NCBI RefSeq assembly: GCF_000524195.1
Contig: NW_020170401.1
Coordinates: 304,060 to 368,059, forward strand
DNA: 64,000 nt
Reading direction: 5' to 3'
Origin: Echinococcus granulosus
Taxonomy: Eukaryota; Platyhelminthes; Cestoda; Cyclophyllidea; Taeniidae
Of this stretch, positions 35,170 through 46,310 are shown piece after piece. Below the pieces are notes generated by a model. The model searched no databases. It worked only from the letters and a program-made list of their open reading frames with translations, and was not told the origin of the DNA. Each line of letters starts with the position of its first letter. Position 1 is the stretch's first letter. Position numbers and translations under genes: made by a program.

Positions 35170-35420
35170 GCCCACACACAAGGCGTAAATCTCTACTAGA
35201 TGGCAGCCATTTGATAAGTCATCACTTCTTTCCCCCCACCCCCTTCTTCCGGCTAGATCGCCCAAATCCCATTTTCCCTTCAACTGCGCGCGACCACCCA
35301 CACAGAACGTGGCTGAAGCGACCGTAAGCGCGGTTGCGTGATTTATTATTGATAAGTTTGACATTATCACTGTCCAAGGAGTAATGCAGGCTATTCTCTC
35401 ACACACGCAGCGTTCACAGT
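35170..35420. promoter_or_regulatory. GC-rich island with three GATA motifs
   Basis: TTGATAAG at 35211-35218 and again at 35349-35356, plus ATTATCAC at 35363-35370, lie within about 160 bases. Between them is CpG-rich sequence (CTGCGCGCGACC, GCGACCGTAAGCGCGG). GATA-family factors bind WGATAR. The clustering suggests an enhancer or promoter; this is motif-based inference. Confidence 0.25.
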
Positions 35421-35813
35421 CATCGTGGTGGAAGACTCGGCTCTTCTGGCGCGGTAGAGCCAGCTCTACACTTTTAGGTGACTTGGCAGAAGGATGGCGA
35501 GGAGGGAGGGGGGGCCAGTGTTAGGAGAGCCAAGAAATGCTTCTGACTGGTATAAATTCGTGCCTATGGATACAGCTCAATGGTGCCCCATGTAGATAAT
35601 TTGAATAGGTCCTAGAGGTTTAAAACAAACTAACTTCGAAAATGTCACTCCAATTGTCATCATGGTTGGGTTAATTTATCCCCACTTTAAAAACTAAGAA
35701 AAGGTTATTTATCCTCATATTAGGGACCTTTAAAGTAAATTCGTAAATTCCATTGCTTTATAAACTAATCTATCTGGTGCAACCAGTTATCCCAAAATGA
35801 TCAAAAATCATGT

Positions 35814-35829
35814 GTCACTTATTTGTGAC
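35814..35829. repeat. 16-base palindrome, site 3
   Basis: Reads GTCACTTATTTGTGAC. Flanks are unrelated to those of the other sites. Confidence 0.7.
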
Positions 35830-36327
35830 GCAGGGCTTAGTTAAGTAACGTAGATATACAGTGTGTAATAGACGAAGTACTGTAGACAGTACTCTCCATT
35901 TAGCAGTTCTTATCAGGTAATTGGGAGTCAATGCGGTTACCGTAATCCTTCTGATGTGAAAGTCCGTCGACTTGACTATTCACAGTAGATTTCCCCTTCT
36001 AGATTGCCTTAAAATTGACAAGGGTACGAAACCCCAAAAGCTACTGCAGTAGAGCAGCCAGAATCGTAGCCCTAATACCGAAGTACAGAATGTTTAAGAA
36101 ATTTAATACGGGTAGCGTAAAATGGACTCCTCAACTAATATCACTTTACCGCAATGAAATTGCCTAGGTAGCCTGGGCGATACATCAGTATATTTTACGG
36201 CATAAAAGAAATGAATTTTTACCAGTATCAGACATGTAATCATAGCCTTCCAAGACTAACACCCTTGAGATATAACAGGCTATTAATTGAGAATTCGCGA
36301 CTACAGATCCAACTCGACTTTCCCTGT

Positions 36328-36343
36328 GTCACATATGGGTGAC
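36328..36343. repeat. 16-base palindrome, site 4
   Basis: Reads GTCACATATGGGTGAC. Lies 156 bases before site 5. Confidence 0.7.
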
Positions 36344-36483
36344 ACTAGGGTATTTTTACCCAAAACTTCATATCATGTATGCATGACGCACTAGTTAAAA
36401 GACACTAAATTACAATAAAGATAAAAATTAACTTTGACAGAAATTGGTTTTACTGGACACGCATAAAATCTGGACTCTGTGCT

Positions 36484-36499
36484 GTCACAGATGTGTGAC
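36484..36499. repeat. 16-base palindrome, site 5
   Basis: Reads GTCACAGATGTGTGAC. Closest to site 1 in its central bases. Confidence 0.7.
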
Positions 36500-37197
36500 A
36501 TGCATTCGTCATTACTTTATTATGCAATTGCACTAAGTTCTGCCAAAAATGGGGTGGTGAAGCTGATAACAACAAAACAGATGTTAGACTCTCTTGGTAC
36601 AAGAACATATTTTGCTTTTTAGAGCAGCAACCGAATGGATCACTTTGGTGGTGCAAATGTTAATACCATGTTGGACGATAAAACAGCTTTCAAGAAACTA
36701 GTAACCAATCTCGAAGCGAAACTGCTAAAGTCCTACTCACTTGCATAGAAGCTTGGATCTTTTAATATTCCAAGGCTATGATGACTATTTTTGCAAGCAC
36801 TTTGCCTTCAGCACTTCGCTACGGTTGCAGTGAGTGTGAGAGGGTGCAGAGCAATCAAGCCCAACCCACTGATTAATGCATCAAAACGGGGTAAAGCAGT
36901 GCCATCATCATCTGGAAACAAAGGATGAATGACTCCTCTTGATAGGATCCCCCATTTGCTCAGGCACTCACGACAAATGACGATGTGGGTGGTTGCGTTG
37001 ATATATCTTAATTGTGATCCTCTCTTCACTCATGCCTAATTAACACAGACTAGGCATTTTATGTCCTTTTTAAAGTTATGTGCCTTGGAAATTAAAATAA
37101 AGTGTTAATATCCTCATTCATTGGCCATCTTGTATGAATTTTATGATTGTGTTATGACTAGGCGCAGCTAGTCATGTTAGCCCATTAAAAACTCCTC

Positions 37198-37213
37198 GTC
37201 ACATATTTGTGAC
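37198..37213. repeat. 16-base palindrome, site 6
   Basis: Reads GTCACATATTTGTGAC, with one preceding C. Lies in AT-rich sequence with no ORF. Confidence 0.7.
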
Positions 37214-38349
37214 ACTACAAATTTGTCTTATTTCTAAATAGGTTATTAAAAAATCTTGTTTTCCATACAATATTTCCACCATTTTATATTCAAACGTTAA
37301 CTTTCCTATTTTGTTACCGATACATTGATACATTAAACGAGGATTCAGAGAAGACCCGACAACCTCCGATTGAAGCTAGCCGTCTCTCCCTCAAGGTAAA
37401 AAACAATGCCACATTGTCTGAAAAATTAATTAGGCAGAATTGTTGGTTAACTGACCTCGGAGAATCACAATCAGCGTGTCTTTTAAGAATAGTTAAAAGT
37501 CAAATTTTAACATGAAATGGTTGGTAAGTCTGCTGTGAATTGGTCATCTTGATGTGGACTTGGGTTCTGTTTACGATAACGCAACAAGCTGTTCTTCCAC
37601 GCTATTATGCTATTCAGCAACTTCGAGAAAAAATTGGGTATAAAAGTGATGGAAGCGTTGTGAGATGCGGCCACACTGGGAATGTAGGACGTAGTTGTGG
37701 AAGAAGGTCATCTACTGCCTATGGCTGGATCCGCAGAGAGTCCTAGTAGATGAGTGGGCCTTTTATACCTGTCCTCACCTCGAGTTGTGCACCAGGACTA
37801 CGTCTATAAAGAGACTTCTTTAAAAAGCGTTTGAGTTCTACAAAAGGAAGTTTTTTATTTGACTTCCTTGGTGCGTCGACTCTAATCTGTGGGCACCTCT
37901 ATGTCAGTAAGGGATCCAATTCACCTCAGGGCCTCTTTCAACCATTCCTTTGGTGCATGTATGGCTATCAATATTCCGCTGTTCACCCACTATTCTCTTT
38001 CTCTCTCCTCCGCTTTCTCGGCTTGGCTTCCTGTCGCTCCGCTGCTTCTTTTTTGTGTCGCTGACTAATGCTAACGCACTGTGGTAGGTGTAATTGCTGA
38101 CATTATGAGCGCCTTTTGCGGCACAGGCTCCATGGTTTTTCAGCAAGAGATCCCTTTTCCTCGTTCGCTAAACAGTCGCAGTGATCAAAGAGTACGCCAA
38201 CTTCTTTCCCAGGGTTACTTGAGTAGACCGAAAAGATCTAGGTGTTCCCTAAGAGGAAGGAACGACATGAGAATGGTGAGGACGACAGCCGGGAGAGTGA
38301 ACGAATAGGCAGATTGGGCAAAGTTAGGAGGTTGTTGAATGGTGGTGAC

Positions 38350-38660
38350 GCATCACGTAAATGAAACCGCTCTTTTTGTCTCGAGTTAATGTTTCCCCTT
38401 TGGGAGCGTGTGTGTGAGTGTGAGGGTGACATGCCACCCACGGTGCCGAGGAGAGTCTGTGACTTAGCCACATACTTTTTTGGCGGCAACAGAAAGGTGG
38501 GCCAGCCAGGAGGTTGCCTTTATTCGTGCGTGTGTGTACCCGTGCAACTAAGCTCGGGAGCGAGCAAGGAAGTAGTCATGGTAATTAACCCGGACAAATT
38601 AGCATTCTTCCTTGTGCCTTGGGAATTAATGCTGCTGCAAATTCTATGAAGGAGTCTTAT
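38350..38660. promoter_or_regulatory. GC-rich island with homeodomain-type sites
   Basis: GC-richer than its surroundings, with TTTTTTGGCGGCAACAG, GGTAATTAACC and GGGAATTAATGC, the latter two containing homeodomain core sites. Frames on both strands (38238-38649) reflect the composition. It may be a cis-regulatory element. Confidence 0.18.
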
Positions 38661-38935
38661 ACAGCCATACATCAACACTAGTGGTGACTAATAAATATGG
38701 GGACTTTCCGTTTATTTAATTTGTGGGGTTTAGTACCCATTTCTTTTAAAGAATCCACGTAAAATCGTAATGTTGGCCTCCAGAGCAGTGTCATGTCCTT
38801 TCCTTTTCCATATTCTGTGATCAAGTTTCCTTATCGGCTGCCAGGAGGGTATTCTGTTAAATTGGGATCATGCAGTACCTCTGGTTGTAACAAGATTCGG
38901 TGCAACTCTTTACTATAACTTGGTGTGGACCGTGC

Positions 38936-38951
38936 GTCACACATTTGTGAC
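38936..38951. repeat. 16-base palindrome, site 7
   Basis: Reads GTCACACATTTGTGAC, flanked by GC on the left and GG on the right. About 200 bases upstream of the Ser/Thr/Pro-rich exon candidate. Confidence 0.7.
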
Positions 38952-39133
38952 GGCGGACTTCAATAAGATAATCAAGACTTTGCAAATGTGATGCTGGTAA
39001 ATAAAATGCTGATGGCCCCGGTCTAGAGTAAAATCGTAGAGAGTCCGAAATGCAACAGATAGCTAGAACTTATCCGTTCCCTTTCTTTTCACCAATTAAT
39101 ATCGTGCTAAAATGACTGATATTTGTGGTCCAG

Positions 39134-39315
39134 ACACAAAGCGTCACAATGCAGAGTCCAACCCCCTCCTCCACCACCTCCCCTACCATTCTCACACCTC
39201 CGCCTGTTTTTTTAACAAATGCCCACACACCCACGCCTAGCCAACGGAAAAGTAAAAGAACCACGTTAAACCTACCGCAGGCACACTTAGCCCTAGCTAG
39301 CCAACCAAGAGAAAA
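39134..39315 (+). CDS. Candidate Ser/Thr/Pro-rich exon (weak)
   Basis: An open stretch between a possible acceptor (GTGGTCCAG, AG at 39132-39133) and a strong donor (GAAAA/GTGAGT, GT at 39316). From ATG 39149 it reads MQSPTPSSTTSPTILTPPP and continues to a basic SQRKSKRTT segment. The composition fits a disordered protein region. No family is recognisable and the C-rich sequence alone could produce it. No partner exon was identified. Confidence 0.18.
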
Positions 39316-40689
39316 GTGAGTAAACCGGACAAAGTAGAATCAGTGTTGTCTTGCCTAGGCTAAGAAATATGACGTCATAAAAATTGGGAAAAAGTACTCT
39401 TTTCTCCCTTTGTAGTGGCATTTTAATGTTGAAGGAGCCGATCTTGTGTGTCTTGTGTGGTTGTTTATGTGAAGTCAAATGGCAGGATGGCATAAAATGA
39501 CGTTTTATTGGGATTATCGTAAGAGGCAATTGCTTATTTAACCAGATAGAAATTGAGGTATACTGTGTTTGCTTAATAAGCGTAAGTATGAATCACTAGA
39601 ATGATTAGTAGACAAGCACATGGAATTAGAATGATATTTATCTCTTTTATTATGGGACCAACTAAGCCTTCGAGAATTCCCACCGCCAAGTGCGGCAGAT
39701 GGTGGAAAGTCTGTCTGGTCATGTTCTTCCTCATTCTGGACTCAGCTGTTGACAAAATGAACGCATTAGTAGCAACCACTGAATCCTCCATTTTCTGCCT
39801 TAAAGGACTCAGCATTTGATGTAGAGAACATGGACACTTCAAAGAGAGGCCACATGTGAAAAAGGCAGTTTCTGTCGCCTGTATTGGAAGATTCGATTTA
39901 GCTAGCGATGCTGGAAGGGTACATCCTTCATGGCGTTATGGGTGAAGCAAAATACACTGCAGCAGAAGCTTTTTTCTGGCAGCTGAAGGTTAATTGATAA
40001 CCTTCATTCATCTCTCAAAATAAGTCTCAGCCCCTTCCGAATGTCACTGAGACGTCCGATGCGGAGTGTTAATCTCAAGGGTCACCAAACATGACGCGAA
40101 AAGGAGAAAGGCGGCTAGGGTATGAAATAATGGTAAAGGAATTACTTCAAGTGTCTCCGTATCATACTTGTGTAGCGTTTCAATACCTCCAACCAAATAT
40201 TGAGGCGGTATAAGGAGATGAATTGTGTACCTGTTTTTTGTCCTCCATCTTCCCCCCTCCCCCTATTCCAATCAAATAAAATGCTACGAAAATTTAAAAT
40301 TCCTTTCTCCTTCCCCTCCCCACCCCTTTCGAATCCATCATAGCACCTGCTGGTGAAAATGACGTGACCACGTGTCCGTTAAGCAGGTGCTCAGGGGAGG
40401 GGCCATTCAATTTCAACTGATTGACATATCCACCTGCACTCGGTTGCCACTACACTGCTGTTCATGGGAATGGGGAGGCGAGGGGAAAGGAATGGACACA
40501 ATGGCCCCTGATGATAAATTTGCAGCTCTTTTTGGACGCCTGTCTACGTTTTATAGACAGTGAGGAAAGTGTTGAAGCATGTTAACCGGAATTGTGAGTT
40601 AGCACAAAAATAGTGCCGATTTTGAGTATGACTTTCACATTGATATGCTCAAATGATTAAATAGGATTTTCTAAAAGTTTATTTAATTT

Positions 40690-40870
40690 TGTGATATTTT
40701 ATGTGTTTAGCCCTTAGTTTTGGTTTCGTGGCCACTGAGGGCTCCGGCTTTATACTTCCACCAGGTGGCAGGTCCTCCGAACCATGCCAGAAGTCCCACC
40801 CCAGCTGTATTATAGTCGGGCAACACATATTCTGCCCTAATACTGTCTTTAATTCGCTTTTGAAAATACA
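40690..40870 (+). repeat. Lone LTR of the TRIM-like family (copy E)
   Basis: About 181 bases match the family LTR from TGTGATATTTT to ...AATACA, including the TTTTGGTTTCG, GGGCTCCGG and CATATTCTGCCCTAATAC blocks. After TTGAGAAG no interior sequence is recognisable. It could be a solo LTR left by recombination or a truncated insert. Confidence 0.65.
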
Positions 40871-42107
40871 TTGAGAAGACGATAAATTTTAAACGCTTGA
40901 CTTAGAGCTAATTTGTGCATTCCATTGGAATTAACTTTGGTCTCGTATTCGGTCCGAAATGTGGCTAATCAGCTACCATAGTCAGAGAGAAATGTCAAGT
41001 TTTCATTTCGATTGTTATGGGCAGTAACCGTACAGAAGGGCTGAGAGGCCGCATGTCAAAAGTGACAGGAGCAGGTGCTCCCATGACTACATCGTTTTCG
41101 GTGCTCCAGGCGATTGCTTTTTCAGGTCTGAGCACCACAAGAGCATTAAACTGGAATTTTAGCTAAATGTAAACCAGAGACAAAGACAATATAAGGATAG
41201 GATTACAGTGATATGACTTCTGATTTGTCAATGGGATTCATTTGTTCACACCTAAGGCAAACAAATAATATCTTAGTGATCAAATGAGAACATTTAATTT
41301 GAGGAAATAATCGTTATTATGATCCACAGCACCTTCTCAATGAGACGCAACTTCCTTTTATGTGTCATTTTGATTTCCAAACTCCATTTTCCGCGTGATT
41401 GTTGGACGCTAAGAAAAGTAGGAAACAATTGGTGGAAGGCGCATCAGCAGAGGAGTGCGGAGGATGGAGTGAGGCAGTCTCGGCCACCCCTATGTAAAAA
41501 TACCTTTACGGGTCAGTTTTGTAGTATTGGGTCTTGCTTTGTGTCATCTTGCAAGAACACGAATGTGTATTTCTTCCCACTGACTAACTGACTAGTGCGG
41601 AGTAATTTAGAAGACTAGGTTTGCCTATTCACCTTTCAATTGGGTCTATTCAATATGTCTGCCTGGTCTTCAGCAGGCGAACAGTTCCTTCTGTAATCGG
41701 TCACAGGCAAAGCAGGCAGTCTGCATAAGTTCCTTAACTTCCCCCAACTCTGATTAAAGTTTTGGGGAGAGAAGTTGTTCTCGGAATTCTGGTGGGACGT
41801 TTTACTGTCTCACTTTCTCCACGTACTCTACAAATTTGCCGAGAGGTTACTGAAGCCTAGGGATTGAGTTAAGGATGATTCATAAAACAGACAGGTTTGA
41901 ATCACACCCATCAGACTCTACTGACATTTGATGGGAGTTGACTAAAAAGGAGAGGGAAATAGTGGAGCACAACAAAAAACACCTTGCCGATGGATTGGCA
42001 CCTTAATGATTCATTAGGCTTGCAGATAAACAACCGCATACACGGTCTAAGTCACTTTTAAATTAAGTAAAGTCTTGCCTAGAACAAAAACGAATAAGTT
42101 CATTAGA

Positions 42108-43170
42108 TGTATCCTCAGTGTTTAATTCAAATTTTGTCTTTGTCTTTCATCACTATTTCATGGCTATAGAGATAGTTCTTAGGACCGTGCCAGGAGCCCC
42201 CTAGCCCTTCCGTACGTCCGCAACAGATTTTCTGTCCAACTGTTATGGCTTTTTTCGCTTTTAGAAGGTCTTAGGGTGCTGCACTGGTGGCTTTGGAAAG
42301 CGAGCCCAATCCCAAAGAGCAACTACTCTGATATCTCCAGTTGAATGCTAACCCTTAAGTTGACAAAGAAGAGCATATTTTGGAGAATCAGAGGATCTGT
42401 GGCGCCTACCCACGTCAGCTACCCCAGTTCTGCGTTTTGCAGAAATGCTATTAACAGATGCAGTGACACTAGCCGTGAACTATCCGGGATTGTTCCTTAC
42501 GGAGCTGTTTACAGCACCTGGGTGAGGGTGTTAATGAAGTGAACATGCAATGCATACTCCACCTGTTTAACGGCTGAATAGAACCCAAACAGGCAGATGT
42601 CGCTTGACAGTACTGAAGAGAGGACAAAGTAACAGCGGGGAAAAGTCGCGATAACTTATCCCCACATAACTATTTTAGGCTCCGTACTTATTTAAATGAC
42701 TACTTTTAGGCCAATATTCCTACTGCTAGAGGTGGATGGTCACGATGACTGGCACACTTCCATCCGCCCCCTACTCAGTTCCTGAACAGGACGAAAATCC
42801 AGATCCGGCATGATTGCTGAGAGGAATCAGTAACATTTCAGTCAGATGGCTTTGAGGCCGCAAGCGTGGCTGGTTCGTGGGTGCTTTCTCCAACTGCCAG
42901 TTACATTGTCATGGCCGACGAGGGAGATTAGCCAAGGAGAGGGCCGAGGATGAAGCCTACCAGGTGAGAAAGATAATGTATAATACTATGACTGTTTTAT
43001 TCTTCGTGCTAGTTGCATTGACACTTGAGGTTCGGCCTTTGTACTTCCACTGAGTCAACTGGCCTCCGGGAAATGCCGTTGCTTCCCTAGCCCTTTCGGA
43101 CGCCGTCAATATTTCTTCTGCTGTAGCATTATGACTACTTTCGCCTACAGAAAAGGTTTAAGGCGGTATA
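42108..43170 (+). mobile_element. TRIM-like LTR element, copy F, both LTRs
   Basis: The 5' LTR is 42108-42283, ending GCTGCA and followed by CTGGTGGC. The conserved interior block sits at about 42470-42545. The 3' LTR is 42977-43170, starting TGTATAATACTATGAC. The purine tract before the 3' LTR is eroded. The two LTRs differ at many positions, so the insertion is old. Confidence 0.8.
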
Positions 43171-43943
43171 ATGAGTTTCGATAAGCAAAATACTCCTAAC
43201 AATGAAGGCGATGAATGCTTGAGTAAGGTATTTTACAAAAATTAGGTCATTTTATTCACCAAACCAACGAGGTACAATGTTTGATGGGTTATCTTGAGAG
43301 TTTTTCGCACTAAGAGAAGGTATTTGAATCATTTTACAGCACATTTTTGTGCCTTTTCTCCTGTTCATTTTGCAAAAGTCGAAAATAAATACACAATCTT
43401 ATCCCAGTTTTGCATTAAATGATTTTTAAGCCTTCTTGATGGTGATCGGAAGGCATCGCTGGGGTTCCATCACGGACTGAACTTGATGAACCATGTCTCA
43501 TAAATTAAAAAGTTGGAAAATTTTCTAAGCCAAAATAAAAGTGAATAATGGGTAAGCATTTGCACAGATCGCATAGTTATAAGATGGATTTTTGAGAGAG
43601 GAACAACTCCTGCATTCATCGGGTAAATTTTCTGTCTTAGGATGCCATTTGATTAGGTTTTTTGTAAAGAAAATCTTCTTCATACTAGTGAAGAGTATTT
43701 GTAGAAATCTGGATCACCATACACGCACCAAAAGTATAGTGGAACTACCGTGTGTTTCCGCCAGCCGCTTTCAGCATAGCCAGCAACTGTGGAGAATCCT
43801 CGTCCGTGCTAGAAGTAATTTTCTCAACATTAAATAAGATAAAGGCACAGTTTTTGTATACCTTTATCTTGTGAAAAAAACCTTTGTGGTAGGACCTGAC
43901 TCAAATTCAGTTTATCACGTTCAACACATCCATCCTTACATTC

Positions 43944-43962
43944 TTCCATCCATCCATCCATC
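43944..43962 (+). repeat. TCCA tetranucleotide microsatellite
   Basis: Four to five TCCA units, with a further imperfect unit upstream at about 43928. Confidence 0.8.
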
Positions 43963-44879
43963 GGCATCCATAAAATTTTTCATATTAATAACTCACTTAA
44001 CTTGTTAAATTTTTAACTGTGTATCTGATAATGTGTTCGTTATTTAGGTGTCATCCAGAATAATCTCCAAGCTTTCCTGTTGGCTAATTAAGTAGTGGTT
44101 GGTGTGTATTCGAGCACAAATACTTCAAGCATTCTTATTTAGAATGGTGTATTCTATACTAATTTGAAAGACTGGCTCATTAAAAAGGAACGGGAAAGCT
44201 ATTAACGTTTTATAAATCTAACTGAAGACTTGTTAATATGGAGTGAATGATATACAAATGGGTTTTATTATGCAAAAAAAAGTAGATCAGCTAGCTTGGT
44301 GTATGAGAAGCTCCCGAGGTACCATTCAGGTAGTCAAACTCACCAAATGGCTAATGACAAACATTTACGCAAGATTTTGTAACTCAGGACAGTAACTTAG
44401 TCCCAGCAGCACAGACCCATGTACGAAACCCTATTTATTCCGTTTTGCAAAAAGGAAATTTACTTCCAATCTTAGAGGATGGAAAGAATGAAGGCAATAT
44501 AAATGCCATTCAGGAATCTCGGAAACATTAAAAAGGAAAAAAGCCTGTATTATATTTGAAGAGCGTCAACTCTTTTGTTCCCGTTTTTTCTAAGACCATT
44601 TGGATCTGTAGTCCGTCGAGATAAACAATAATTTGTTTAATTGTCATAAGACAGTTAGCTTATCAAATGATAAGTATCACGAAGGGGTGTTTTGAACTGC
44701 CAAATCGACCTTCGCATCATATGATGACAAAATGAAGTAGATTTTTGGTAAGTGAGATACATTTCGTCCTAACTTTGCTGCCATGCAACATTAAAATGAT
44801 GGTTGGAAAATGAGTTGTTACACAGGTTGATTCAGGCCACTTGCCTCCATATGAGCGCGTAAGCACCGCCCCATTGCAG

Positions 44880-46310
44880 ATAGAAGCAGCCATTAAAGCC
44901 AAAGTGAGCCAGTAAAAAATTCATGCTTCCGTGGCAGCAAACGCCGAAGGATTCAAAGCCGAAAAAATTAAGAACCTGTTAAAACAAATTCAGTAAAATA
45001 CCTGGGGAAATTGATAAAGAAATATAAAAATTGGAAGCAGAATGAAGGAAAAATGAAAGCACTTTCACTGTAAAAAAGGAAGAAGCGCTGATGATACCGC
45101 CTGCTGATGGCTTAACATTAAAAATGTTGACAAGGATTGAAGGTGGAAGTAAAGATGTGATACCTACATAAAGGAGTTTTAAAGGAACCGGTAAAAGATA
45201 ATAAAAACGCGGATGTAAGAGAGCTTCATTAAATCATCGAATAATTCCTCTATTATATACCACGTATTAGAAGTATCAACAGAGAAGAGAAGGAAGCAAA
45301 TTAAAAAATAAAAACGTGAAGAAGTAGGAAAGTATTCTAAATGGTGGAAGAGATGAAGGGTGAGAACGACTAATATGAATCGAACAGGAGTGAAGAGAAG
45401 TGAGAGAAGAAGATTAGCAAATAAGAGGAAGGGAAACTTCGTGAGGAGGAGGAAGGGGGTAGAGAGGAACCTGAAGCGGTAAACCGTGCAAAGAAGAAGG
45501 ACACGTGCGAGCAGAAGAATGAGTAGCCAGCATAAGAGAAGAGATGAAGGAGAAAATTAAAGGAAGGGAAGGGCAGCCATCTAATGCTGATGAAGATATG
45601 AAGGGTAAAATGCACACCGATGAAGGAGGAGTAAGGGAAGTCGACTGATAAGGAGGAAGAGGTAAGGATAAAATGGAAGGAGAAAGGCTGGCTGATGATT
45701 ATGGGTAGTAGAGGACTGAGGAGAGGTGGGTGGAGGATATGATATAGACGAAGAAGTGTCTAACGAGAAGGAGCTGAAGGAGATAAGACTAAAGAGGAGA
45801 AAAGGGGTCGGCTAAAGAAGATAATAAATCGTGCAGGAGTGAAATGGAGCCGACTGATGAATGGAAGCAAAGATGGGCGGCGAAAAGGAAGAGAAGCTAA
45901 CTAAGGAAGAGTTGGAATGAAACGTATGCCGATGAGGAGGAAGAGGAGTAGGATAAAATAGCCTGGTGAAAGTTGAAGAAGAAAAAGTAGCCAAAGTATT
46001 GGATAAAGAGACTACCGAAGATACAGAAGAGTGTAGAGGAAGAACAGACTCCGCCTGAAGAGCAATTATATGACGCGTCTAAAGGCGAGGAGATGAAGGC
46101 AGTTGATGAGAGGGTAGAGGAGGCGAATAAGTGGAACTCCAGATAGGTAAATAAGGGGTATAATATTCGGTGGAAAATGAATTGACCGAAGGGGGGGGGG
46201 GGAAATGATCTTGCTTAAAGAAGAGGAGAAAGATAAGTGAGGAGAGAATGAAGAATGTCCGGGTGAAAAAAAAGGAAGCTGGGTTTGATGAAGGAGAATT
46301 AGTCAGAGAA
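44880..46310 (+). pseudogene. Relic of a Glu/Lys-rich protein-coding segment
   Basis: The plus strand is strongly purine-rich for about 1.3 kb. Pieces in all three frames read as acidic/basic protein. Examples are EEALMIPPADGLTLK near 45079, EEKLTKEELE (45888-45917), ETYADEEEEE (45919-45948), VKVEEEKVAKVLDKETTED (45966-46022) and VEEEQTPPEEQLYDASK from 46033 in a frame open to 46146. Consecutive pieces are offset by single-base shifts and separated by stops, as expected for a decayed gene or exon. Short GATGAGGAGGAAGAGG-like repeats suggest a repetitive charged domain such as those of neurofilament- or triadin-like proteins. No family assignment is possible. The alternative is a decayed purine minisatellite that never coded. 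Confidence 0.4.

Larger units (their letters stand above)
34046..40689. other. Palindrome-rich, gene-poor stretch
   Basis: Six of the eight 16-base palindromes, two GC-rich islands and the Ser/Thr/Pro-rich exon candidate fall here. A consensus-like TATAAAAG lies near 37639. The antisense pair of frames at 39573-39842 has no domain. Confidence 0.45.

Noticed and set aside
38690..38880. Possible degenerate TRIM LTR around GTTGGCCTCCAGAG
   Set aside because: Similarity is limited to a few short words with inconsistent spacing.
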